A stretch of DNA of 64,000 nucleotides from Bacteroides sp. GM023 (GCF_014750685.1 NZ_JAAXGE010000009.1:62001-126000); one strand, 5' to 3'. Shown: positions 25,850 through 35,329, counted from the stretch's first letter. Numbers and translations: made by a program. Notes: generated by a model from the letters alone, not told the origin.

Positions 25850-26800
25850 TTAATGAATGTATCGCCCGACGAACTCACGGACTTTATCGGTGTATTCCTG
25901 TTTATTCTCTTTGTATGAAACGGCATGAGCGGCACCCGGCACAATCCAAAGCTCCTTTGGTTCCGGTTTGGCTTCATAAAGCGAATATACCATCCAGGTC
26001 GGCACATACGTGTCTTTATCTCCATGAATAAAAAACATAGGCAACTCGCACTTAGCCACTTGTTTCAGTGAAGAAGCTTCTTTGAAATTCCAACCGTATT
26101 TCTTTTCGCATAGCCAGCTCGTGGTGTACATCAACGGGAAAGACGGAAGTCCGAAAGACGACTTCAGCTCATGTGAAAATTCATCCCATACACTGGTATA
26201 ACCACAATCTTCCACAAAGCATTTTACAAAAGGCTGCTGTTCCTCACCGGATAGCATCATTGTGGTTGCACCGCCCATCGAAATGCCGTGTACGACCATC
26301 TGCGTACTGTCTCCGAATATATTATTGGCAATATTCATCCATTGTAATACATCAAATCGGTCTTTCCAGCCCATCTGAATGGCCCGTCCTTCACTTTCTC
26401 CCTGATGCTGAAGGTCGGGAAGTAAAATGTTATAGCCTAAATCGCGGTTATATAAATAACCAATCATAAACATACGAATAGCATTGTCCGTATGTCCGTG
26501 AACAATAACAGCCGTTTTATTGGTAGGTTCGGGAGCAGCGACATAGTAGGCATGAAGCTGTATGCCGTGCGGATTGATAATAAAGGTATCTTTCAATGCA
26601 TCTGCCTGCCGCAGACTATCCACCCACGGACGCAGAAACGGATAGTTACTGTACATAAAAGGATAAGAGTCAGCGTCTTTAGACAAAATTTTGGCATTCG
26701 GAGTGAGAGAGAAGTTCAGCATATAGAAACTTCCCCCAATCGTACAACCCGTCATCATCAACATGATGATGATAATGCTATAAACAACTTTTCTCTTCAT
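25850..26800 (-). CDS. Alpha/beta hydrolase, envelope-anchored
   Basis: A 316-aa alpha/beta-hydrolase. The N-terminus is hydrophobic with a GCTIGG sequence (Cys19) that could be a lipobox or part of a membrane anchor. The nucleophile elbow is GISMGG; the acid is probably in GDKDTYVP and the histidine in GAAHAV. The HGHTDN segment near residue 116 is the oxyanion region. Substrate is unknown; it resembles the acyl-peptidase/esterase group. It is the last gene of a run after aroE (55 nt). Confidence 0.88.
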   Translation of the reverse strand: MKRKVVYSIIIIMLMMTGCTIGGSFYMLNFSLTPNAKILSKDADSYPFMYSNYPFLRPWVDSLRQADALKDTFIINPHGIQLHAYYVAAPEPTNKTAVIVHGHTDNAIRMFMIGYLYNRDLGYNILLPDLQHQGESEGRAIQMGWKDRFDVLQWMNIANNIFGDSTQMVVHGISMGGATTMMLSGEEQQPFVKCFVEDCGYTSVWDEFSHELKSSFGLPSFPLMYTTSWLCEKKYGWNFKEASSLKQVAKCELPMFFIHGDKDTYVPTWMVYSLYEAKPEPKELWIVPGAAHAVSYKENKQEYTDKVREFVGRYIH

Positions 26801-26855
26801 ATTATACCTTTAACTTTTTTTGCTCCATCGCCTTGAAAAAGGGGTAGGAGAGATA

Positions 26856-27602
26856 CTATTTATGCCAGATTTCCCAGGCGGCAAATGCCTGAAGAAGCAA
26901 CATCTCAAGGCCGTTTTTGACGACGGCACCCTGTGCTTCTCCCTTTTTCATGAAAAGGGTAACGTTTGGATTATATAACAAATCGTAGAGCAAATGGTTT
27001 GGAGTAACTAATTCATAAGGAATGTTGGGACAGAAATCGACCTTAGGAAACATACCGACAGGAGTACAGTTTACGATTACTGTATATTCTGCCATAATTT
27101 CAGGACTTAGTTCTTCGTAAGTGAGCATACCGTCCGCTCTATGGGTACGCGAAACGAATACACTTTCGATTCCTAAATTTTTCAGACCGTGGTAGACAGC
27201 TTTGGAAGCTCCGCCAGTACCTAGAATCAGGGCTTTTTTGTGATGAGGTTGCAATAGCGGTTGTATAGACTGTGTAAATCCGATAATATCGGAATTATAG
27301 CCAACCAACTTTACCTTGCCTTTCGGTTGACGAATAATTTTGATTACATTCACTGCGCCGATTTTCGCAGTATCAGGATCCAGTTCACTTAAAAAAGGAA
27401 TCACTTGTTCCTTGTAAGGAATGGTGACATTAAGGCCGCGCAGATTGGGATTCTCTTCAATCACTTCCATGAAATCATTGATTTGGGGAATCTCAAAATT
27501 CACGTATTCCGCATTGATGCCTTCGGATTTGAACTTCTCATTAAAGTATCCGATAGAAAATGAATGTCTCAAGGGGTAGCCGATTAAACCATATTTTTCC
27601 AT
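26856..27602 (-). CDS. aroE: Shikimate dehydrogenase
   Basis: NADPH-dependent reduction of 3-dehydroshikimate to shikimate in aromatic amino-acid and chorismate synthesis. The 248-aa protein has the catalytic Lys64 in NVTIPYKEQ, the dinucleotide motif GTGGASKA, and the NCTPVGMFP segment. It lies 38 nt after ubiE/menG, so shikimate and menaquinone genes are close. Confidence 0.95.
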   Translation of the reverse strand: MEKYGLIGYPLRHSFSIGYFNEKFKSEGINAEYVNFEIPQINDFMEVIEENPNLRGLNVTIPYKEQVIPFLSELDPDTAKIGAVNVIKIIRQPKGKVKLVGYNSDIIGFTQSIQPLLQPHHKKALILGTGGASKAVYHGLKNLGIESVFVSRTHRADGMLTYEELSPEIMAEYTVIVNCTPVGMFPKVDFCPNIPYELVTPNHLLYDLLYNPNVTLFMKKGEAQGAVVKNGLEMLLLQAFAAWEIWHK

Positions 27603-27640
27603 AATACGAAAGGATTAAATTAATCAATCATAAAAACTCA

Positions 27641-28378
27641 CTATTTTGTCGCGGTATAAAGAGTGCAGATGCCAAAGGTTAGTCGCTTGAAATTAACTTC
27701 GCTGAATCCGGCTCGTGAGATGACTCCTTTCATGATTTCCCCTTGGGGAAATGCCTTGATGGTGTCCGGCAGATAACGGTAGGCACTGTTGTCTTTGGAG
27801 AGAAGTTTGCCCAGCAATGGGATGACGACTTTAGAGTAGATGGAAAACAGTTGTTTCATCGGGAAACGGTCGGGAGTGGTAAGCTCCAGAATCACAAGAT
27901 GACCGCCCGGTTTCAGCACGCGGCACATTTCGGAGAGCCCTTTGTCGAGGTCTTCGAAGTTGCGGATACCGAACGCTACGGTAATGGCGTCAAAGTCATT
28001 GTCGGCAAAAGAGAGTGAAGTACAGTCCTCCCGGGCAAAAGAAATTTTGTCCGAGAGTCCTTCCTTCTTTACTTTTTCACGTCCCACGTTCATCATACCC
28101 TCCGAGATGTCCGTGCCGATCAACTCGGCAGGTTGCAACTTGCGGCAGGCGAGGATGGCAAAATCACCCGTGCCGGTAGCTACGTCCATCATACGCTGTG
28201 GCTGGAAAGGGCGTAGCCAGGCAATGGCTTTGCGACGCCAACTGCGGTCGATACCTAAAGATAAGGTATGATTCAGTTTGTCATAGGCATGCGCGATGTT
28301 GTCGAACATGCGTTCCACTTGCTCCGTCTTCTTTCCTTCCTCATCGTAAGGCTTGATATGTTGTTGTGGGTAGTCCAT
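27641..28378 (-). CDS. ubiE: Demethylmenaquinone methyltransferase
   Basis: SAM-dependent C-methyltransferase for the last step of menaquinone synthesis (MenG/UbiE family). The 245-aa protein has DVATGTGDFA (SAM motif I, about 65-74), the family-specific AFGIRNFEDL, and a C-terminal GICTLYTATK. Bacteroides make menaquinone and not ubiquinone, so the MenG activity is the relevant one. It starts 2 nt before the purC stop boundary and is tightly coupled to purC. Confidence 0.94.
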   Translation of the reverse strand: MDYPQQHIKPYDEEGKKTEQVERMFDNIAHAYDKLNHTLSLGIDRSWRRKAIAWLRPFQPQRMMDVATGTGDFAILACRKLQPAELIGTDISEGMMNVGREKVKKEGLSDKISFAREDCTSLSFADNDFDAITVAFGIRNFEDLDKGLSEMCRVLKPGGHLVILELTTPDRFPMKQLFSIYSKVVIPLLGKLLSKDNSAYRYLPDTIKAFPQGEIMKGVISRAGFSEVNFKRLTFGICTLYTATK

Positions 28379-28380
28379 TC

Positions 28381-29325
28381 TTATTTAGTCAAGAAATTCA
28401 TTACGTTCTTTTCGATACGTTCAGCGATATTGCTGGTATCTTCTTTCACAAATTTCTCGCCGGTGATGTTTTCGAACAATTCGATGTAACGGTCACTGAT
28501 GCTTTGTACGATAGCCGGAGTCATTTCAGGTACTTTCTGACCGTCTTTGCCCTGGAAACCGTTTTCCATCAACCATTCGCGAACGAATTCTTTAGAAAGC
28601 TGTTTCTGCGGTTCGCCTTTCTCGAAACGATCCTGATAACCTTCCGAGTAGAAATAACGGCTTGAGTCAGGAGTATGGATTTCGTCCATCAGGTAGATAA
28701 TACCGTTGTGCTTGCCGAATTCATATTTGGTATCGACAAGAATCAATCCGCGTTCAGCAGCGATTTCAGTACCACGTTTGAAGAGGGCCAGTGTATATTT
28801 TTCAAGTACTTCATACTCTTCGGGAGTAGCCAGTCCTTGTTTCAGGATTTCTTCTTTAGAGATATCTTCGTCGTGCAGTCCCATTTCGGCTTTGGTAGTC
28901 GGGGTTACGATTGGTTCGGGAAATTTCTCGTTTTCACGCATTCCGTCCGGCAACTTCACACCGCAAATCTCGCGAACGCCGCTTTTGTAAGTACGCCATG
29001 CGCTGCCGCACAGGTAGCCACGTACAATCATTTCTACTGGAAAGCCTTCGCATAATACACCGACAGTAACCATCGGGTCCGGCGTAGCCATTTTCCAGTT
29101 CGGACAGATGTCAGTAGTGGCATCGAGGAATTTAGCTGCAATCTGATTCAGCATTTGCCCTTTGTAAGGAATACCTTCAGGCAGTACTACGTCAAAGGCC
29201 GAAATACGGTCGGTTGCTACCATGACGAGTTTTTCGCCGTTGATGTTGTACACATCGCGCACTTTTCCGTGGTACACGCTTTTCTGTCCCGGAAAGTTGA
29301 AATCTGTTTTTGTTAATGCTTTCAT
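28381..29325 (-). CDS. purC: SAICAR synthase
   Basis: Condenses CAIR with aspartate, using ATP, in purine synthesis. The 314-aa protein is the long form resembling yeast Ade1, not the 237-aa E. coli form. Motifs: VYHGKVRDVY near residue 17, VATDRISAFD about residue 36, and LVDTKYEFG in the C-terminal half. It lies 2 nt upstream of ubiE/menG and 71 nt after phoH. Confidence 0.96.
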   Translation of the reverse strand: MKALTKTDFNFPGQKSVYHGKVRDVYNINGEKLVMVATDRISAFDVVLPEGIPYKGQMLNQIAAKFLDATTDICPNWKMATPDPMVTVGVLCEGFPVEMIVRGYLCGSAWRTYKSGVREICGVKLPDGMRENEKFPEPIVTPTTKAEMGLHDEDISKEEILKQGLATPEEYEVLEKYTLALFKRGTEIAAERGLILVDTKYEFGKHNGIIYLMDEIHTPDSSRYFYSEGYQDRFEKGEPQKQLSKEFVREWLMENGFQGKDGQKVPEMTPAIVQSISDRYIELFENITGEKFVKEDTSNIAERIEKNVMNFLTK

Positions 29326-29396
29326 TGTTTTATTTATAATTACAAATTACAAGTTTCAAATCACAAGTCGCAATAGGTATTCCGTACCTGAAGCGA

Positions 29397-30413
29397 TTAT
29401 TCTTTTGCCAGTTTCACCGGACGTTCGCCGTTGAACACCAGTTGTTCGTTTTTCCGCTTATCCCGTTCGGCTTTTGTTTCTTTGTCGAATTTCTCATAAG
29501 CGTCTACGATACGTTCCACCAGTTTGTGGCGTACAATGTCTTTCTTATTCAGTTCGACAAAGCTGATACCTTTTACTCCTTTCAGGATGCGGATAGCCTG
29601 TACCAGTCCCGATATTTGTGAAGCGGGAAGGTCAATCTGTGTCATATCTCCCGTCACAATCATTTTGGTGTTCATCCCCATACGGGTGAGGAACATTTTG
29701 ATTTGCTGTGCGGTAGTATTCTGTGCTTCGTCAAGAATCACGACTGCATCATTCAGCGTGCGTCCGCGCATAAAGGCTAACGGGGCAATTTGTATAATGT
29801 TCAATTCCATGTATTCCTTTAACTTGGCGGCGGGTATCATGTCCTGAAGGGCATCGTACAAAGGTTGCAGATACGGGTCAATCTTATCTTTCATGTCGCC
29901 GGGCAGGAAACCGAGCTTTTCTCCGGCTTCTACGGCGGGACGGCTGAGGATAATCTTCTTGATTTCCTTGTTCTTCAGCGCACGCACGGCAAGGGCGATG
30001 GCAGTGTAGGTCTTTCCCGAACCTGCCGGGCCGATGGCAAATACCATATCATTCTTGGCGAATCCTTCCACCAGCTTTAGCTGGTTTTCACTTCGGGGGA
30101 TGATAGGCTTTCCCGTGACGCTGAACACAATCACGTTTCCGGTCTGTTCCGCTTGGGGAGCATTCCCTTTTATAATGTCGATGATAACTTCTTCTTTCAG
30201 AGAATTATATTCGGCGCAATACTTTTCGAGTTTGGTGATATTTTCTTCGAAAGCACACATTTCTTCCTCGTCGCCCAGCACTTTGATGACATTGCCACGG
30301 GCAACGATACGTAGCTTCGGATATAAAGCTTTAATTAACTGTATGTTGGCGTTGTTTACGCCATAAAAAATAACAGGATCAATATCCTCAAGAACAATCA
30401 GTTTCTCTATCAT
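29397..30413 (-). CDS. PhoH family ATPase
   Basis: A 338-aa PhoH-like P-loop protein. An N-terminal domain (1-95) has the N-terminal KH-like pattern of the PhoH-L group; Walker A is GPAGSGKT (128-135) and Walker B is VVILDEAQNT. PhoH proteins are predicted RNA-directed ATPases. The C-terminus is basic. It heads the run phoH, purC, ubiE, aroE. A -7 box lies at 30440-30447. Confidence 0.93.
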   Translation of the reverse strand: MIEKLIVLEDIDPVIFYGVNNANIQLIKALYPKLRIVARGNVIKVLGDEEEMCAFEENITKLEKYCAEYNSLKEEVIIDIIKGNAPQAEQTGNVIVFSVTGKPIIPRSENQLKLVEGFAKNDMVFAIGPAGSGKTYTAIALAVRALKNKEIKKIILSRPAVEAGEKLGFLPGDMKDKIDPYLQPLYDALQDMIPAAKLKEYMELNIIQIAPLAFMRGRTLNDAVVILDEAQNTTAQQIKMFLTRMGMNTKMIVTGDMTQIDLPASQISGLVQAIRILKGVKGISFVELNKKDIVRHKLVERIVDAYEKFDKETKAERDKRKNEQLVFNGERPVKLAKE

Positions 30414-30439
30414 TCAATCGTATTAAAGAAAAATTTCTG

Positions 30440-30447
30440 CAAATTTA
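30440..30447 (-). promoter_or_regulatory. -7 box of phoH
   Basis: Minus strand TAAATTTG, fitting TAnnTTTG, 26 nt before the ATG; no -33 box was found. Confidence 0.45.
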
Positions 30448-30488
30448 ATGAAACGTTTTGGATTCTCTGATTGTTTGGGGATGAATTT

Positions 30489-32036
30489 TTATTCAACTAT
30501 CCACTTCTCGATGTTTCTCGTCTCATTGCTGAAGTTTACACCGATTTTGATAATTTTTCGCTCATCAGCAGAGAAAGGTTGGGCATATTGTTTCTCGTTG
30601 ATTTGTTTCAAAGCTTCTTCGGCACTTCCTTCCAGTTTGAATTCCATCACGTAGATGAAGCGTTCTGTTTGTAGCACAAGGTCAATGCGTCCCTGTGAAG
30701 TATGATACTCGGCTTTAACGTAAAATCCTATCAGCTTGAATACAATGAAAAGAACATTTTGATAATGTAATTCCAAGTCGCGTATCAGTTCATAAGGAGT
30801 ATCTGCAAAGAAGCTTTGCAGACGGTGGAAGAAAGCATCATAATTACCTTGCTCTATTTCTGCAACGAATTTACGTATTTGAAAAGGAGATTCAATAGGA
30901 TCTACATTCGCATAAAAGGGAAGAAGATATTTCACGAATCCTTCTTCAACTTCACGATTGGGGAAACCTAAGCGATAGATGTCAAACCGCTTGTCATATC
31001 CTTTAATCGTCAGATACCCACTCTGATAAATGACCGGAATAGGATTTCTGGAAGTTGAATCAATGCTGTTCAATATGTCCGAATCCGTTTCTTCGTTTGC
31101 CATGCGTTGAAGATCATAGTGCGAATGTTTTAATAATTCCACCAAATAGGTCGGAGTTCCGGTTTCAAACCAGTAACTTCCGAATTTCATCTTATAGAAT
31201 GTATTAAGCAGGCTAAACGGATTATATATACCTATGGAGTCCTCTACAAAGTGATAGCCGTCATAGCAGTCTTTCAGTTCTTTACATACTTCTTCATACG
31301 TCATTTTCTGACTTTTTGCCAAGACGTGCAAGTCTTCCTCCAGGTTATCATGAATTTCTTTTTCTGTGATACCGCAAATATCGACGTATTGTTCGTCCAT
31401 CGAAATATCAATCAGATTGTTCAGGTCACTGAATACGCTGATTTTTCCGAATTTAGTGACACCTGTCAGAAATCCCAATTTGATACAACCATCTTTGCTT
31501 TTCAATACTCCATAGAAAGGTTTTAGCGTGTTTCGGAAATACCGTTGCAGTTCTTCATTACCGATAGCTTGCAACATTGGTTTGTCATATTCATCCACTA
31601 GAATGACTACACGTTCTCCCGTTTGTTCGTAAGCGCGTTCGATGATTCCTGCGAAGCGTAGCGAAAAAGTAACCTCAGACGGACGTGTTCCGTACAGATT
31701 CTCCCAACGTTTCAGATTATCATTGAGAATATAATCAAGGCTTTCGGGCGTATCATATTTCTCAATATTCAAGTCAAGATGCAATATCGGGTGCTTTATC
31801 CAGTCCTTTTCCAAATGTTCGATAGCGAGTCCTTCGAAAAGCTCTTTTTTTCCCTCATAATACGCTTTGATGGTGGAGAGCAGCAGGCTTTTACCAAAAC
31901 GGCGCGGACGACTGAGAAAATAGTAACGACCGGTCTTGGCTAATCGATAGACAAGCTTTGTCTTATCTATATAAAAATACCCGTCTTTTCTCAGACTTTC
32001 GAAATTTTGTATGCCGATAGGATATATTTTGCTCAT
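30489..32036 (-). CDS. AAA-ATPase-like / PD-(D/E)XK nuclease-like protein
   Basis: A 515-aa protein of the AAA-ATPase-like (PF09820) plus PD-(D/E)XK (PF08011) type, frequent in gut Bacteroidetes and of unknown function. Seen: YFYIDKT near residue 18, the P-loop-like SRPRRFGKS (about 41-49), DEYDKP (Walker B/sensor), and a C-terminal nuclease-like core with GRIDLVL then FKLE-type ExK (VMEFKLE). I start at ATG 32036, since the upstream ATG (32093) lies in the -33 region of a textbook promoter. It has no obvious partner gene. Confidence 0.88.
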   Translation of the reverse strand: MSKIYPIGIQNFESLRKDGYFYIDKTKLVYRLAKTGRYYFLSRPRRFGKSLLLSTIKAYYEGKKELFEGLAIEHLEKDWIKHPILHLDLNIEKYDTPESLDYILNDNLKRWENLYGTRPSEVTFSLRFAGIIERAYEQTGERVVILVDEYDKPMLQAIGNEELQRYFRNTLKPFYGVLKSKDGCIKLGFLTGVTKFGKISVFSDLNNLIDISMDEQYVDICGITEKEIHDNLEEDLHVLAKSQKMTYEEVCKELKDCYDGYHFVEDSIGIYNPFSLLNTFYKMKFGSYWFETGTPTYLVELLKHSHYDLQRMANEETDSDILNSIDSTSRNPIPVIYQSGYLTIKGYDKRFDIYRLGFPNREVEEGFVKYLLPFYANVDPIESPFQIRKFVAEIEQGNYDAFFHRLQSFFADTPYELIRDLELHYQNVLFIVFKLIGFYVKAEYHTSQGRIDLVLQTERFIYVMEFKLEGSAEEALKQINEKQYAQPFSADERKIIKIGVNFSNETRNIEKWIVE

Positions 32037-32063
32037 AATCTGATGTTTTAAACTGTAGTCACA

Positions 32064-32095
32064 CAAAGATAGATGTTTCTCTGCATAACACAAAA
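32064..32095 (-). promoter_or_regulatory. Promoter of the AAA/PD-(D/E)XK gene
   Basis: Minus strand -33 TTTTG (32091-32095), 19 nt, then -7 TATCTTTG (32064-32071). This is an exact fit to the Bacteroides consensus, and it decides the start codon at 32036. Confidence 0.85.
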
Positions 32096-32146
32096 TTAAA
32101 ATGAAAGGTTTTGCCCCGTTCTGTCAAATCATCCGGAAAAGGTTTG

Positions 32147-32824
32147 TCAACGAGCTGTGATGTGGAAGCACCCTTGCTTTAACTCATATTTGATATAGCA
32201 TTTTTCCGCTTTCCGCAAATCCCTTAGAACCTCTGACAGAACGAGTTTCAGCGTATCCGCGCTGACATCCTGCAAAGGGCGTCCATCTTTATCTTCCACC
32301 TTCTTGAAGCGTTTCCAACTGACATCGAAAGTGGCTCCGAAGCAGTGTGCGGAGTTGGCAGAAGCATTTCCATTCCGGCGGCGGAGGCGTTTCACATCGT
32401 TCTCGGTACGCAATACTGAAGTGACGATTACCTGATTCGGATTCAAACCTTTGGCAGTCAGTGAATCGAGGAAGTTGGAACCAATCGAGTCGAGCAGTGC
32501 ACTGGCACGGGGAACGAGGTAAGGGATGGAGTGTGTAAGTGAATCTACCACATAAAAGTCATTACCAGTAATATGCTCTAGCTTTTCTTTCATATCTTCA
32601 GCAGCTTCACGGTCGGCCAGTGGACGGATGCCAATCTTCTTGGCTACTTCCAAATGGGCGTCATTCAAATCAGGGAAAGAACGTTTGTAGCTGACTACCC
32701 CATGAATGTTGCGCGGCTCGTTCAGTTTCAGCGACATATCTTTCTTTTTGCAGCCGGCTGTGAGAGTAATGAAACTTGTAATTAGTATAAATAATGGTAG
32801 AATGCGAAGTTTATTAGGGCTCAT
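32147..32824 (-). CDS. DUF5715 lipoprotein, M15-peptidase-like
   Basis: A 225-aa lipoprotein (lipobox LTAGC, Cys25) of the DUF5715 type. It shows the metal-site pattern of M15 D,D-carboxypeptidases: SAHCFGATFD (His160, Asp167, matching S-x-H-x6-D) and a C-terminal CFHIT (His221), with an upstream SVLRT that resembles the substrate-binding Arg region. I infer a zinc peptidase acting on peptidoglycan, but the usual catalytic Glu before the last His is not obvious. It has its own -7 box (32842-32849). Confidence 0.65.
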   Translation of the reverse strand: MSPNKLRILPLFILITSFITLTAGCKKKDMSLKLNEPRNIHGVVSYKRSFPDLNDAHLEVAKKIGIRPLADREAAEDMKEKLEHITGNDFYVVDSLTHSIPYLVPRASALLDSIGSNFLDSLTAKGLNPNQVIVTSVLRTENDVKRLRRRNGNASANSAHCFGATFDVSWKRFKKVEDKDGRPLQDVSADTLKLVLSEVLRDLRKAEKCYIKYELKQGCFHITAR

Positions 32825-32841
32825 TTTGATTTTTTTGCCTG

Positions 32842-32849
32842 CAAAGTTA
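32842..32849 (-). promoter_or_regulatory. -7 box of the DUF5715 gene
   Basis: Minus strand TAACTTTG followed by CAGG, about 18 nt before the ATG at 32824; the leader is very short and no -33 box is clear. Confidence 0.45.
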
Positions 32850-32923
32850 TATGAAAACGTTGGAATATATGCATGAAATTGAAAGAATTGAATATTTTAT
32901 AATGGAGAATGAGTATATAAATA

Positions 32924-32968
32924 GTGTGCTGATGAGAAAAAGAATTCCTTCTTTTCCCATCAGCGCAC
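32924..32968 (-). terminator. Hairpin after flotillin
   Basis: GTGTGCTGATGAGAAAA (from 32924) pairs with TTTTCCCATCAGCGCAC (to 32968) apart from two wobble/mismatch positions. It begins 17 nt after the flotillin stop; only a modest T-content follows on the minus strand. Confidence 0.6.
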
Positions 32969-32985
32969 ATTATGTCGGAACAGAA

Positions 32986-34638
32986 TTATTTCTTATCCTT
33001 TTTCTCTTCTGCTTTTGTTGCAGGTTTCTCTTCCGTTTTGCTTTCCGGATTCATGATACCTTTCACGGTTTCACCGATAGGCAATTTATCCAGTACGCCA
33101 AGGCTAGGAGCTACCGTTTTTACTAATGAGCTGAGGAAGTTGCTTGTACCGCCGTTTCCACCATCGAATACAGTGATATTTCCTAAGTTCATGTGTTCGA
33201 ACGCCTTCACCTGTTCGCCGGCAATTTCCTTCCACTGGTCTACCATCTTGTATTGGATAGCGATGGCCGGATTCGATTCGGCTGCCCTTACCATAGCTTC
33301 GAAACCCTCTGCTTCGGCAAGCAGTGAACGCTTCTTACCTTCCGCTTCGGCTTCCAACTTCATCTGAATAGCTTTTGCTTCTGCTTGTGCTTGTGCCAAA
33401 GTAGCTTTTGCACGGGCTTCCGCTTCACGGGTAATCTTTTCTGCAATAGCATTTGCCTGAAGAATAGCTTCCTGTCTTGCTATTTCGGCAGGAACAATCT
33501 TTTCTGCTTTCAGTGAAGATTCAACTTTGCGGGCTTTAGCTTCTTCCACTTCTTTTTGAGCAGTTTCGCGGGCAGTCTGTACGGCAGCTTCTGATTTTGC
33601 GGCAGCTTCACCGGCTTGTTTGTCGGCGTTGGCTTGCGTCACGGCCAGTTCGGCATTGGACAAGGCTACTTCTTTCTGTGCATCATTTCGTCCGATGGCA
33701 GCTTTTTTGGAAGCTTCCGCCTGTTTGATTTCCATGTCGGAATTCAGTTCGGCAACGCGGCTTTCCTTTTCGGTATTTGCCTGCTCGATGCGGATATTCT
33801 TTTCGGCTTCGGCTTTTGCTACTTGCGATTCTTTTTCAGCATTGGCTATGGCTACTTGCGAGATTCTGTCTTTGTCGGCATTCGCAACGGAGATTTCCTG
33901 TTGTTTCTTAGTCTCTGCGATAGCAATATCCTGGTCTTTACGGGTTTCCGCTACTTTCGTTTCACGTTCCTTGATCTGATTCGCAATTTTGATAGCACCC
34001 AGCTTTTCTTGTTCTTCGATGTTTGCCTGTGCTTCGTTCAATGCTTTACTTTCGGCTTCCTTACCTAAGTTGACGATATAGTTGGCGGCATCGCGAATAT
34101 CACTGATATTGATGTTCATCAGATACAAACCGAACTTGCGGAGTTCCGTATCGATGTTGTCTTTTACTTTAGAGAGGAATTTGTCGCGGTCGGAATTCAA
34201 TTCCTCAATAGTCATGTCGGCAATAACCAGACGCATCTGACCGTAGACTACGTCCGTAATCAGGTTTTGCTTGTCGTCTATAGTCAGTCCGAGCATACGT
34301 TCGGCGGCATTTTGCATTACATCCGCATCCGTACTGATAGCTACGGTAATGGTAGTTGGTACGTCAACACGAATATTCTGTGCGGATAGTGCGCCTGTCA
34401 GTTTGCAGTCTATCTGCATTGGTTTCATGGAAAGGAATTCATAGCCTTGTATAATCGGCCATACAAAAGCAGCTCCACCGTGATATAATTTCGCAGATTT
34501 CTTTTCTCCTCCTGTCTTACCATATACAACGAGTACTTCGTCACTCTTACATTTGCGGTAACGGGATAAGATACCGATAAAGGTGAGCAGGATAACCGCC
34601 ACTAATATAGCGGCCATAATTAGCATTTCTTGTGTCAT
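32986..34638 (-). CDS. Flotillin family protein
   Basis: A 550-aa membrane-microdomain scaffold protein. One N-terminal membrane segment (about 7-25), an SPFH domain (YRKCKSDEVLVVYGK to about residue 190), then a long Ala/Glu/Lys-rich coiled coil (about 190-460) typical of flotillins, and a C-terminal region with FDGGNGG. It lies 22 nt after an NfeD-like gene, the usual flotillin partner. Promoter 35196-35226, terminator 32924-32968. Confidence 0.93.
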   Translation of the reverse strand: MTQEMLIMAAILVAVILLTFIGILSRYRKCKSDEVLVVYGKTGGEKKSAKLYHGGAAFVWPIIQGYEFLSMKPMQIDCKLTGALSAQNIRVDVPTTITVAISTDADVMQNAAERMLGLTIDDKQNLITDVVYGQMRLVIADMTIEELNSDRDKFLSKVKDNIDTELRKFGLYLMNINISDIRDAANYIVNLGKEAESKALNEAQANIEEQEKLGAIKIANQIKERETKVAETRKDQDIAIAETKKQQEISVANADKDRISQVAIANAEKESQVAKAEAEKNIRIEQANTEKESRVAELNSDMEIKQAEASKKAAIGRNDAQKEVALSNAELAVTQANADKQAGEAAAKSEAAVQTARETAQKEVEEAKARKVESSLKAEKIVPAEIARQEAILQANAIAEKITREAEARAKATLAQAQAEAKAIQMKLEAEAEGKKRSLLAEAEGFEAMVRAAESNPAIAIQYKMVDQWKEIAGEQVKAFEHMNLGNITVFDGGNGGTSNFLSSLVKTVAPSLGVLDKLPIGETVKGIMNPESKTEEKPATKAEEKKDKK

Positions 34639-34660
34639 AGAATTGTGTAAATTTGAATAG

Positions 34661-35158
34661 TTATTGAATATATAATGTTCCGTCCTGATATCTGGTGATA
34701 ACAGTGCAGTCCCCGGTTTGATATGTTTTTTCCGATTCGGAGATTACGTCTATTTCGCGCATGGCTCCATCCCGGCTTACCTGTACGGTATATTTGTTGT
34801 CGCTTTGCTTGAAGTAGATGGTACATTCGCGCCCCACGAGTTCGTTGGTCGCTTCGGAACGGTTCACCTGTTGCAGTTGATAGGCTTTCTTATACAGAAA
34901 CCAAACGGCGAAGACAAAGAAGAGTCCAATCAGGATAGCGATGATATAGCTTTGTATCTCCGTGTTGTTTGCCAGATACATATACCAGCCGAAGCCGATA
35001 CCGAAATGGGTGAGTCCTTTGAACGAGACTACACTGCTGATGTCAGCATCCACGTCTACATCTGCATCCATATCTCCGAAAAAGATTGATAGAATAAACT
35101 GAATCGCAAAAATGCCTGTCGTGACAAGGGCAATAATGAGGAAAATAGTACTGCTCAT
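34661..35158 (-). CDS. NfeD-like membrane protein
   Basis: A 165-aa protein with two or three membrane segments (about 4-30, 55-67 and 75-92), an acidic DMDADVDVDAD stretch between the first two, and a C-terminal beta-rich OB-fold-like domain (GRECTIYFKQSDNKYTVQV, then GDCTVITRYQDGTLYI). This is the short NfeD type, which is cofactor to flotillin in membrane organisation. It lies upstream of flotillin in one operon. Confidence 0.8.
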   Translation of the reverse strand: MSSTIFLIIALVTTGIFAIQFILSIFFGDMDADVDVDADISSVVSFKGLTHFGIGFGWYMYLANNTEIQSYIIAILIGLFFVFAVWFLYKKAYQLQQVNRSEATNELVGRECTIYFKQSDNKYTVQVSRDGAMREIDVISESEKTYQTGDCTVITRYQDGTLYIQ

Positions 35159-35195
35159 AATTTTGTACTGTTAGTGAATCATAGGTATTGTTCTC

Positions 35196-35226
35196 CAAAT
35201 ATACAGGTTTGTGCGGATAATACAAA
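35196..35226 (-). promoter_or_regulatory. Promoter of nfeD-flotillin
   Basis: Minus strand TTTG (35223-35226), 19 nt, then TATATTTG (35196-35203). It matches the Bacteroides consensus exactly. Confidence 0.8.
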
Positions 35227-35272
35227 GAGATATGGGATAATTTTGTACGGGTATATAGAATCTTGTCCATGC

Positions 35273-35329
35273 AAAAAATCCCCACCCACTCAATGCTACC
35301 TTCACAGGCGGCGTTTGAGTGGGGTGAGG
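35273..35329 (-). terminator. Intrinsic terminator of the fimbrial operon
   Basis: Minus strand: CCTCACCCCACTCA (35316-35329) pairs with TGAGTGGGTGGGG (35280-35292), then T6 follows. Inside is an upper stem CCT-GTGA-AGG with a GNRA tetraloop. It lies 84 nt after the small gene's stop. Confidence 0.88.

Noticed and set aside
32037..32093. N-terminal extension of the AAA/PD-(D/E)XK protein
   Set aside because: The extra ATG lies in the -33 box of a consensus promoter, so it cannot be in the transcript.
33616..34068. 150-aa Phe-rich plus-strand ORF
   Set aside because: Composition mirrors the Ala/Glu/Lys-rich coiled coil of the flotillin on the other strand.
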